Assembly: GCA_009786075.1 (NCBI GenBank) | Contig: WQTX01000009.1 | Coordinates: 1 to 47,825, forward strand | Reading direction: 5' to 3' | DNA length: 47,825 nucleotides | From: Bacteroidota bacterium | Lineage (GTDB): Bacteria > Bacteroidota > Bacteroidia > Bacteroidales > UBA1715 | Shown here: positions 30,818-38,210 of the stretch, piece after piece | Position numbering within the stretch: the stretch's first letter is position 1 | How the letters are laid out: every line of letters starts with the position of its first letter | The notes under the pieces: generated by a model | Told to the model about the DNA's origin: nothing | Seen by the model: the letters and a program-made list of their open reading frames with translations, nothing else | Databases searched by the model: none | Program-made: the position numbers and the translations under genes

Positions 30818-32293
30818 ATGAACAACAACATAACAACATATTATTTTCTTGGCATTGGCGGCATTGGAATGAGCGCTTTGGCTCGGTATTTCAATGCCAA
30901 AGGTTTTTGTGTTATGGGTTATGACCGCACGTGTACGCCTTTGACTTTGGAATTGGAATGTGAGGGGATTGATATTCATTACAGCCCGCAAGTTCCGTCG
31001 GTGTGTTGTAGAGACGCAATGCATTGCGTCTCTACGCCGGAAAACACAATCGTTGTATATACCCCTGCCGTTCCCGAAGATTTTGAAGAATTTCAATATT
31101 TTAAAAATAACGGTTTTACAATGTTGAAACGTGCACAAGTATTAGGCGAAATTACACGCAATAGCAAAGGAATTTGCATAGCCGGAACGCACGGAAAAAC
31201 TACAACTTCTACAATGACGGCGCATTTGTTATATCAATCGGAAATTGGTTGCAGTGCGTTTTTGGGTGGTGTTTCTAAGAATTATGATACGAATTTGCTC
31301 GTAGGGGCGCACCTATGTGTGCGCCCTGACACGGGTACAAACATTGATAATGGATGCGCACACGCCGACAATAAGGGCGCACACGCAGGTGCGCCCCTAC
31401 GGGAATACGTCGTTATTGAGGCAGACGAATACGACCGTTCATTCCACCAATTAACGCCATACATGGCGTTGATTACCACCGCCGATGCAGACCATTTAGA
31501 TATTTATGGGACAAAAGAGGAATTTCGTAAAAGTTTTGAAAAATTTGCCTCATTGGTCAAAGAAAATGGTTTTTTGGTTGTAAATGAAAAAGTTGATTTG
31601 GATTGTAGAGACGCAATGCATTGCGTCTCTACGTACACGTATGGAATGAACCGCGGCGATTTCCACGCCGAAAATATTACAATCGCAAACGGCGAAATTA
31701 CCTTTGATTTTGTAACGCCACAAGAAACCATAAAAAACATTCAACTCGGCGTTCCGGTATTAATAAATGTTGAAAATGCTGTAGGAGCTATGGCACTTGC
31801 ATATTTAGCAGGCGTAAAACCCGAAGAATTACGTAACGCAATGGCAACATTCAAAGGCATAAAACGCCGTTTCGATATTCAAGTAAAAACCGGCAAAATC
31901 GTATATATCGACGATTATGCCCACCACCCCGAAGAATTAAAAGCAAGCATTTCGTCAATCAAAGCATTGTACCCAAACAGAAAAGTATGCGGAATTTTCC
32001 AACCGCATTTATATTCTCGCACTCGTGATTTTGCACAGGAATTTGGCGCAAGCCTTTCGTTGCTCGACGAACTGATTTTGCTCGATATTTATGCCGCACG
32101 AGAATTGCCGATTGAAGGAATTACATCGGACGTGATTTTTGAAAACGTAACAATTGAAAATAAAATGCGAGCGAAAAAAGAAGATGTACTCGATATTTTG
32201 AAACGAAAAAATGATATAGATGTGCTGGTAACTTTTGGCGCAGGCAATATTGACCAACTTGTGAAACCGATAACAAATTTAATATGCCAATAA
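30818..32293 (+). CDS. murC: UDP-MurNAc L-alanine ligase MurC, with three repeat inserts
   Basis: Cytoplasmic ligase for the first stem-peptide residue. Motifs: FLGIGGIGMSALARYF (about 10-25), AGTHGKTTTSTM (ATP loop, about 125-136), EADEYDRSFHQLTP, DHLDIY, FQPHLYSRTRDF and DDYAHHPEE. Three inserts keep the frame: residues about 64-73 and 263-272, both CRDAMHCVST from identical 28-bp palindromes (31008-31035, 31605-31632); and about 161-195 (GAHLCVRPDTG to GAPLRE) from a 102-base palindromic element (31300-31401). The last lies exactly where other MurC proteins run directly from KNYDTNLL to YVVIEADE. The core motifs are intact, so the enzyme is probably functional. Confidence 0.94.
   Translation: MNNNITTYYFLGIGGIGMSALARYFNAKGFCVMGYDRTCTPLTLELECEGIDIHYSPQVPSVCCRDAMHCVSTPENTIVVYTPAVPEDFEEFQYFKNNGFTMLKRAQVLGEITRNSKGICIAGTHGKTTTSTMTAHLLYQSEIGCSAFLGGVSKNYDTNLLVGAHLCVRPDTGTNIDNGCAHADNKGAHAGAPLREYVVIEADEYDRSFHQLTPYMALITTADADHLDIYGTKEEFRKSFEKFASLVKENGFLVVNEKVDLDCRDAMHCVSTYTYGMNRGDFHAENITIANGEITFDFVTPQETIKNIQLGVPVLINVENAVGAMALAYLAGVKPEELRNAMATFKGIKRRFDIQVKTGKIVYIDDYAHHPEELKASISSIKALYPNRKVCGIFQPHLYSRTRDFAQEFGASLSLLDELILLDIYAARELPIEGITSDVIFENVTIENKMRAKKEDVLDILKRKNDIDVLVTFGAGNIDQLVKPITNLICQ
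31008..31035. repeat. 28-bp perfect palindrome in murC, first copy
   Basis: Half-site GTAGAGACGCAATG. Encodes CRDAMHCVST with flanking bases, inside the N-terminal Rossmann domain. Confidence 0.92.
31300..31401. repeat. 102-base CGTAGGGGCGCACCT element in murC
   Basis: Ends CGTAGGGGCGCACCT (31300-31314) and AGGTGCGCCCCTACG (31387-31401) are perfect inverted repeats; inner arms ATGTGTGCGCCC and GGGCGCACACG extend the pairing. 102 bases is a whole number of codons (34). Confidence 0.92.
31605..31632. repeat. 28-bp perfect palindrome in murC, second copy
   Basis: Identical to 31008-31035 and in the same reading frame, again giving CRDAMHCVST, in a loop of the central domain. Confidence 0.92.
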
Positions 32294-32425
32294 AACAATA
32301 TGCCAATGTGCCAATAAAATAATAAGACAATTTGAAAATATGACAATTTAAAAATTCGACAATGATGAACATAAAACAATTAAATAATTTACTCATTCAA
32401 TGTATTGGCACATTGGCATATTAAA
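32284..32425. repeat. Low-complexity TGCCAAT/ATTGGCA spacer
   Basis: The murC-ftsQ gap is made of AATATGCCAATGTGCCAAT-like units and their complement (ATTGGCACATTGGCATATT) around ACAATTTAAAAA runs, related to the murE-mraY gap. No gene is seen. Confidence 0.65.
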
Positions 32426-32461
32426 AAATTGGCGCATTTACTAATAACTAACCACTAATAA

Positions 32462-33250
32462 ATGAAACAAATATTAAAATATCTCCCCTTCGCACTCCTA
32501 CTCGCCATAGCAATAGCTGCAATTGTGTACGCGCAAAAGCAGCAAAAGGAAGCAGTGTGCGAGCAAATCAGCATTTTAATCGACAGCGATAGCGTTGGTA
32601 ATCAATTACTTGTTGACGAAGATGTGTTGCAAATGCTTGCTAAACACAACGATACGGTTGGCAAAAAAATACAGGATTTTGATTTGTTGCAAATTGAACG
32701 GCGTATTCTCGAAAATCCGTTTGTACTCTCGGCGCAGAGTTATTTCGATATGCACAACACTTTGCACATTCGCATAACACAACGAGTGCCGTTTGTGCGC
32801 ATCATAGGAAAAAGCGGCGATTATTACATAGATACGGCAGGTCGGTTGTTGCCGCTGTCGCCGCATTTTGCGCCCCGCGTATTGGTAGCTAGCGGCGAAA
32901 TTGCAGAGGCATATACAAAAAGTTACAATCTTTTTGCGAAAGCCGAAAACGATACTCTGCCTGCCAAGCACACAATATTGCACGATATTGTACTCTTAAA
33001 CCGCGCAATTGCCGGCGACCCGCTGTTGCAAGCGGCTATTGAGCAAATTTATGTACTCGAAAATAATGAAATGTACCTTATCAGCAAAATAGGACCACCG
33101 CAAATTATTTTTGGCACAATAGATAACTACCAACAAAAACTGCAAAATTTAAAAGCATTCTACCAATCGCAAAAATCGCAGGAAAATTGGGATTTGTATA
33201 AAGCAATAAATATAAAATATAGTAATCAAGTGGTGGCGATTAAGAAATAG
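32462..33250 (+). CDS. ftsQ: Cell-division protein FtsQ
   Basis: 262-residue bitopic divisome protein: a short cytoplasmic tail, one membrane segment (about 6-24, LPFALLLAIAIAAIVYA) and a periplasmic POTRA-like and beta region. Conserved Bacteroidetes FtsQ features are visible: DEDVLQML, the IERRILENPFVLSAQSYFD segment (split about 79-98), LHIRITQRVPFVRII and YYIDTAGRLLPLS. It occupies the ftsQ slot between murC and ftsA, with no ddl gene between, as in other Bacteroidetes. FtsQ recruits the FtsL/FtsB-like complex. A 254-base repetitive spacer separates it from the first ftsA. Confidence 0.92.
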   Translation: MKQILKYLPFALLLAIAIAAIVYAQKQQKEAVCEQISILIDSDSVGNQLLVDEDVLQMLAKHNDTVGKKIQDFDLLQIERRILENPFVLSAQSYFDMHNTLHIRITQRVPFVRIIGKSGDYYIDTAGRLLPLSPHFAPRVLVASGEIAEAYTKSYNLFAKAENDTLPAKHTILHDIVLLNRAIAGDPLLQAAIEQIYVLENNEMYLISKIGPPQIIFGTIDNYQQKLQNLKAFYQSQKSQENWDLYKAINIKYSNQVVAIKK

Positions 33251-33309
33251 ACTTTTAGACGTAAGACTTTTAGACACGAGATACAAGACACAAGGCAATT
33301 AGAAAATAA

Positions 33310-33490
33310 TAATTGAATAATTGAATAATTGAATAATTGAATAATTGAATAATTGAAAATAACAACAAATATCTATGAATATCAATCGAATATCAACTGA
33401 ATATCTATAAATATCAACAAATAACCAAATCAACAAATAACCAAATCAACAAATAACCAAATCAACAAATATCAACAAATATCAACAAAC
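33310..33490. repeat. Tandem microsatellites between ftsQ and the first ftsA
   Basis: Six units of AATTGAAT (33310-33356) are followed by AATATCAA-type units and three perfect 16-bp units AACAAATAACCAAATC (about 33415-33465), then ATCAACAA units. The 254-base gap holds no gene. Related units occur upstream of tcdA (14780-14812), inside murD and before ftsZ (38118-38205). Confidence 0.85.
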
Positions 33491-33504
33491 TAAATCCAAA
33501 AAAT

Positions 33505-35106
33505 ATGACAACACATTCAACACACAAAAAAATTGACGAAGCTAAGATGTTTTCGGCAATAGACATAGGCTCAACCAAAGTAGTGGCTCTTAGCGGCTAT
33601 CGTAACGAACGCGGCGAAATAGTGGTCGTGGGTCACGGCGTGGTCAATTCGCTCAATTTGGATATCGACAAAGAAAAAGAGCAATTGAACATTGAAAATA
33701 TCAGAACTGCAATTCTTGCGGCAGTAGACACAGCTCACAAAGAAGCCGGTTTTTTCTGCAAAAAAGTGGTAGTGGGTGCTGCCGGACGATTTATGCGCAG
33801 CGCTGCCAAACGTATAGATTTTATGCGACCTCTGCCATTTGACCCCATTACAGCAAAAGAAATTGACCAGCAATTCACACAAAAATTTAGCGATTTAGTG
33901 GAATACAACGAAAAAATTCTACACCTAAAAATTTTGAATTATACGGTTGATGAAGAATTTTATTCCGATGCGCCTATCGGCAAAACCGGCTCTTCGGTGT
34001 CGATGAGCGTGTGCATTATAAAAATAAAAAGCGATTATTTGCAACAACTTCGTTCGCTTATGGAGCAATGCGGAATGGAAGTTGCCGAATTTATGCTTGA
34101 ACCATTGGCATCGAGTGCGGCGGTATTGACTGAAAATGAACGAAATGCAGGTTGCACACTCGTAGATATTGGCGGCGGAACTACCGATATGGCACTGTAT
34201 GAAAACGGTAACTTGCAATTTGCCGAAGTTATTCCTTTGGCGGGAAATTGCATTACCAACGATATTCGTCAAGTACACATAATCAATGCGTTAGACGGCG
34301 GTAAAATACAGTACGCTGCCGAAGATTGGAAAATTGCCGAGCAAATTAAAATAAAATGCGGCAAATGTATGGCTGACGAAGCCGATGCGCCGCGAAGAAT
34401 AAAAATTGGGGCAAGCGCACACCGCGAAGCATTGGAAATTTCACTTTTTGAGGTGGCGCAAACTATTCAAAATCGTATGGACGAAATTGTGGCAGCGGTG
34501 CACGGTATGATACAATACTCGAAATGCTCCACAGCTACCGAAAAAGGAATTATACTTACCGGCGGCGGCGCAGAATTGAAAGATATTGCATATTTCTTTG
34601 AACAAAAATTACATTGTCCGGTGCGTGTGGCAGTGCCAAATCAAGTAGAGGTGCGCAGCAAAACGTTTGATTGCCACAATCCGCGCTATGCAACGGTTGT
34701 AGGGTTGCTTATGCGAGCATCTGAAATTCATGCCCAAACCTACGTTCCGCCGATGGAAACGCCCGAAGCTGAGGTAGTGAAAAAATCTGCGCCGCAAGTT
34801 TCGACACCAGCTTCGGCACAAGTGCAAACACCGGTTGTAACACAAGCTCCGGTTACAGCGGAAACTTCAAAAACTCCCGAGGTAAAAGCACAACCCGAAG
34901 TAACAGTGAAACCGGAAGTAACAGTAAAACCGGAAGTAAAAACAGAGCCAAAACCGGAACCTCCAAAAGTTACAGTAACAACCAAAAAAGAAAAAACCAA
35001 GAAACCCGGTTTACTTTCAAATTTTGGCAAAAAAATGAGCCAAGCAGCAAATGATTTTGCAGGCGCAGTATTTGCCGACACAGAAAATGATGAATTAAAA
35101 AACTAA
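33505..35106 (+). CDS. ftsA: FtsA paralogue 1 (divergent, long linker)
   Basis: 533 residues, actin-like ATPase of the FtsA family. Nucleotide motifs are intact: AIDIGSTKV (about 17-25), VDIGGGTTDMAL (about 220-231) and LTGGGAELKD (about 350-359). The 1C subdomain is present, but the usual VIPQxY segment is changed to LKILNYTVDEEF. After the fold (about residue 415) comes a long Pro/Val/Lys linker with repeats of EVTVKP and a C-terminal amphipathic helix (LLSNFGKKMSQAANDF), a probable membrane anchor. The second ftsA follows 22 bases later. Two tandem ftsA genes are unusual; this copy looks like the specialised one. Partner choice with FtsZ is unknown. Confidence 0.9.
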   Translation: MTTHSTHKKIDEAKMFSAIDIGSTKVVALSGYRNERGEIVVVGHGVVNSLNLDIDKEKEQLNIENIRTAILAAVDTAHKEAGFFCKKVVVGAAGRFMRSAAKRIDFMRPLPFDPITAKEIDQQFTQKFSDLVEYNEKILHLKILNYTVDEEFYSDAPIGKTGSSVSMSVCIIKIKSDYLQQLRSLMEQCGMEVAEFMLEPLASSAAVLTENERNAGCTLVDIGGGTTDMALYENGNLQFAEVIPLAGNCITNDIRQVHIINALDGGKIQYAAEDWKIAEQIKIKCGKCMADEADAPRRIKIGASAHREALEISLFEVAQTIQNRMDEIVAAVHGMIQYSKCSTATEKGIILTGGGAELKDIAYFFEQKLHCPVRVAVPNQVEVRSKTFDCHNPRYATVVGLLMRASEIHAQTYVPPMETPEAEVVKKSAPQVSTPASAQVQTPVVTQAPVTAETSKTPEVKAQPEVTVKPEVTVKPEVKTEPKPEPPKVTVTTKKEKTKKPGLLSNFGKKMSQAANDFAGAVFADTENDELKN

Positions 35107-35128
35107 AAACAACTATACAATATTATAT

Positions 35129-36502
35129 ATGGAATCAACAGTAACACACAGAGCACCAATAGACGAGCGCAAAGCGTTTTCGGCTATCGACATAGGAACA
35201 ACAAAAATTGTCGCCCTTACCGGCTATCGCAACGAGCGTGGCGAAATTGAAGTATTGGGTTGCGGCAGCGTAACATCGAACGGTGTAACACGCGGCAATG
35301 TGGTAAACATTGAATTGGTAGTGCAATCTATTAAAACTGCGGTGGAAAAAGCGCACGCCGAAGCCGGATTTTTCTGCAAAAAAGTAATAGTGGGCGTTGC
35401 GGGGCAGCACATTCGTTCGGCGCACAATCGTAACGCCGTCAATCGCGACAAGCCTTCGCAGGCTATTACGCAGAAAGAAATTGACAATTTGAAAGCCGAA
35501 AACCGTCATGTCAATTTAGATATTGACGAAGAAATTATCGACGTCATTCCGCAAAGCTATTTGATTAATTCACAGCATGTTACCAACACTCCCGTAGGTA
35601 TGGCGGCACACCGTGTTGAAGGAAATTACCACGTAGTGATAGGCAAAACCGAAGCGTTGAAAAACATTCGCACGGCAATTACCCGTATTGGTTTGGAATT
35701 GCAAAGTTTTATGTTAGAGCCGCTTGCATCGGCAAAATCGGTTACCACACCCGAAGAACGCGAACTCGGTTGCGCAGTGATTGACATAGGCGGCGGCACT
35801 ACCGATATAGCAATTTACCACGACAACACCGTGAAATTTACCGAAGTTATTCCTTTCGGCGGAAACGTTATTACATACGATATTCAAGAAGCATTTAAAA
35901 TGCTTTTCAACGAAGCCGAAACTATGAAAATCACTCACGCACACTGTATTCAAGATGCTGCGCCGAACGATATAATTACCATTCCGGGTGTAAATGGCAG
36001 AGCGCCTCGCGAATATACCATGAAAACGCTTGCCGGAATTACCCAGTGCCGCATGGAAGAAATTATTGATGCCGCGTCGTATGTAATTGAAACATCGGGT
36101 TATAAAAACCACTTGGGGGCAGGAATTATTGTAACAGGCGGCGGCAGCGAATTGAAAGATTTACCGCAACTGCTTTCGTTCAAAATGCGCAACGAAACCA
36201 AAATCGGCAAACCGCTTCACGCCGTGCGTTACCCACACCAACCCCGAACGTTCAACTCGCCGAAATATGCAACAGCAGTCGGTTTACTTATGCGTGCTGC
36301 CGAAGTGCACAACTATTCCGCAAGCGAACCAATTGCCGCACCGGAACAAGAAATTATTACGGCAACCAAAGAAACAGTTGAAGAAAAAACCAAATCAGTA
36401 ATGAAATCATTCGGAATTAAAGGTTTCCTTAAAGGAATTATTGGAAATAAAAATTATGATGAGGAATATGCTAAGCAGGATACGCGGATATTGGTTGAGT
36501 AA
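35129..36502 (+). CDS. ftsA: FtsA paralogue 2 (canonical divisome FtsA)
   Basis: 457 residues. All actin-fold motifs are present: AIDIGTTKIVALTGYRNERG (about 19-38), IDIGGGTTDIAIY, VTGGGSELKDLP, and the conserved DVIPQSYLIN in the 1C region that is lost in the upstream paralogue. The C-terminus has the membrane-targeting amphipathic helix VMKSFGIKGFLKGIIGN (about 425-441). This is the copy expected to tether FtsZ to the membrane. Nearly identical N-terminal blocks in the two proteins (FSAIDIG.TK, GYRNERGEI, AEAGFFCKKVIVG-like) indicate that they arose by tandem duplication and then diverged. Confidence 0.94.
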   Translation: MESTVTHRAPIDERKAFSAIDIGTTKIVALTGYRNERGEIEVLGCGSVTSNGVTRGNVVNIELVVQSIKTAVEKAHAEAGFFCKKVIVGVAGQHIRSAHNRNAVNRDKPSQAITQKEIDNLKAENRHVNLDIDEEIIDVIPQSYLINSQHVTNTPVGMAAHRVEGNYHVVIGKTEALKNIRTAITRIGLELQSFMLEPLASAKSVTTPEERELGCAVIDIGGGTTDIAIYHDNTVKFTEVIPFGGNVITYDIQEAFKMLFNEAETMKITHAHCIQDAAPNDIITIPGVNGRAPREYTMKTLAGITQCRMEEIIDAASYVIETSGYKNHLGAGIIVTGGGSELKDLPQLLSFKMRNETKIGKPLHAVRYPHQPRTFNSPKYATAVGLLMRAAEVHNYSASEPIAAPEQEIITATKETVEEKTKSVMKSFGIKGFLKGIIGNKNYDEEYAKQDTRILVE

Positions 36503-36589
36503 TTGAGTAATTGAACGTTTCGATAAATTTAACAACCGAAAAAAACGATTAGTCAGTTAGTCGATTAAGCAATTAATCAAAAAAAACAG

Positions 36590-36680
36590 TATATTTGCCC
36601 CGAAATTATTGCAAAAACAAACGATATTAGGTGCGAAAATAATGCAAAACACAACAAAGTTTGGTGCGAAAAAATGACAA
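36590..36680 (+). promoter_or_regulatory. Promoter and 33-bp triple operator of the AAA_14 gene
   Basis: TATATTTG (36590-36597) fits TAnnTTTG. CGAAA occurs at 36601, 36634 and 36667, exactly 33 bases apart, as part of imperfect repeats (GGTGCGAAAA at 36630 and 36663, TGCAAAA tails). The third repeat touches the start codon at 36674. This looks like an autoregulatory site and shows that the gene has its own promoter inside the dcw cluster. Confidence 0.65.
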
Positions 36681-37990
36681 CAAAATACATTAATCGAAAC
36701 ATAGACAGCGACTTATCGGCATGGAAAGACGAAAAAAATCGCAAACCTCTTTTATTGCGAGGTGCGCGACAAATCGGCAAATCTTCATCGGTACGTAAAT
36801 TAGCGGAACAGTTTGATAATTTTCTTGAAATAAATTTTGAGAAAAACCGGAACTTGTATCGTTTTTTCGACGGCGATTTGAATGTAAAAGAAATTTGCGC
36901 CAATCTTTCCGTGCAATTTCAAAAACCGATAATTCCGAATAAAACGTTGTTGTTTCTCGATGAAATTCAGGCGTGTCCGAATGCAATTTCGGCATTGCGA
37001 TTTTTTTATGAAGATTACCCTGAGTTGCACGTTATTGCCGCAGGTTCGTTGTTGGAATTTGCCTTGGAAGAATTGCCTTCGTTTGGCGTGGGACGCATTA
37101 GTTCTTTGTTTATGTATCCGTTTTCGTTTGCCGAATTTATGACGGCTTGCGGCAACCAAATGTTGTGGAATGAAGTTTGCAAATCATCGCCCGAAAAACC
37201 GCTTTTTCCCGTTTTTCACGAAAAATGTTTGGAATTTTTAAAGAAATTTTTAATTATAGGCGGAATGCCTGCCGTAGTGTCGAAATTTGTGGAAACAAAT
37301 GATATTTTGGCTTGTCAAAAAACGCTCAATGATTTGATAAATTCCTTGAAATCGGATTTTTCAAAATACAAAGCACGGGTGCCGGAATTGCGCATACAAA
37401 CGGCTTTCGAGGCAGTTGTGCATCAAACAGGCGGAAAATTTAATTACGCAAAAGTTGAACAATTGCAATATCGTCAAGTCAAAGAAAGTATTGAACTGCT
37501 GGAAAAGGCAGGGTTGGTAATTCCTGTTGTTCACACATCGGCAAACGGCATACCCTTGGGAGCGGAAGCGAATTTTAAGAAACAGAAAATAATGTTGCTC
37601 GATACCGGTATTTTTCAAAATGTATTGGGCTTGCAATTGTCCGATATTTTGTTTTCCGACGATTTCGATGTTATTAATAAAGGTGCTATTGCCGAACAAT
37701 TTGTTGGTTTGGAATTTTTGAAAAATTCATCGCCATACACGTCCGAAAATTTGTATTTTTGGATACGGGAAAAAGAAAAAAGCAGAGCCGAAGTAGATTA
37801 TGTAATACAAAAAAACGAAAAAATTATACCAATAGAAGTAAAATCGGGAATAAGTGGAAAAATGCAAAGTATGCACCTGTTTCTCAATGAAAAACAATCG
37901 GAATACGGCATTCGCACTTCGCTCGAAAATTTTTCAAAATACGACAACATTAGAGTTTTTCCACTATACGCAATAGGAAATATAAAGTAA
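36674..37990 (+). CDS. AAA_14/DUF4143 ATPase, accessory insertion
   Basis: 438 residues. Walker A LLLRGARQIGKSS (about 25-37), Walker B LLFLDEIQACP (about 92-102), AAGSLLEFAL sensor region, then a C-terminal DUF4143 domain with a nuclease-like block NKGAIAEQFVGLEFLK and EVDYVIQKNEKIIPIEVKSG (split at about 376-395). This two-domain family is common and multi-copy in Bacteroidetes and anaerobes; a DNA-related or defence role is suspected but unproven. It interrupts the ftsA-ftsZ junction and has its own promoter and repeated operator. Confidence 0.9.
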   Translation: MTTKYINRNIDSDLSAWKDEKNRKPLLLRGARQIGKSSSVRKLAEQFDNFLEINFEKNRNLYRFFDGDLNVKEICANLSVQFQKPIIPNKTLLFLDEIQACPNAISALRFFYEDYPELHVIAAGSLLEFALEELPSFGVGRISSLFMYPFSFAEFMTACGNQMLWNEVCKSSPEKPLFPVFHEKCLEFLKKFLIIGGMPAVVSKFVETNDILACQKTLNDLINSLKSDFSKYKARVPELRIQTAFEAVVHQTGGKFNYAKVEQLQYRQVKESIELLEKAGLVIPVVHTSANGIPLGAEANFKKQKIMLLDTGIFQNVLGLQLSDILFSDDFDVINKGAIAEQFVGLEFLKNSSPYTSENLYFWIREKEKSRAEVDYVIQKNEKIIPIEVKSGISGKMQSMHLFLNEKQSEYGIRTSLENFSKYDNIRVFPLYAIGNIK

Positions 37991-37998
37991 AAATCACA

Positions 37999-38190
37999 AT
38001 GAAAAAACAATCATTTATAACAATACTGCTGCTGTTTTTTTGTGCAACTACTGCAATTGCACAGGAAACAGGAAATCAAATAGTTACTAAAATTTACAAA
38101 GAACAAATTATTAAAAACAAACAACAAATATCTATTGAATATCAACCGAATATCAACAAATATCATAAAAAACTAATAACTAACCCCTAA
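37999..38190 (+). pseudogene. Signal-peptide-only remnant of a secreted protein gene
   Basis: A 63-codon frame beginning with a convincing signal peptide (MKKQSFITILLLFFCATTAIA, residues 1-20 plus cleavage at AQ). After about 30 residues it runs into the low-complexity AATATCAACAAATATC spacer (QQISIEYQPNINKYHK). The mature part is therefore not a real domain. It is best read as the 5' end of a secreted-protein gene truncated by repeat expansion, although a very small exported peptide is possible. Confidence 0.5.
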
Positions 38191-38210
38191 CAACTAATAA
38201 CTAAAAAATT

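Noticed and set aside
24170-31632. CRISPR array or attachment sites formed by the 28-bp palindromes
   Set aside because: Only three scattered copies, inside genes, without regular spacers or cas genes; they behave as dispersed palindromic elements.
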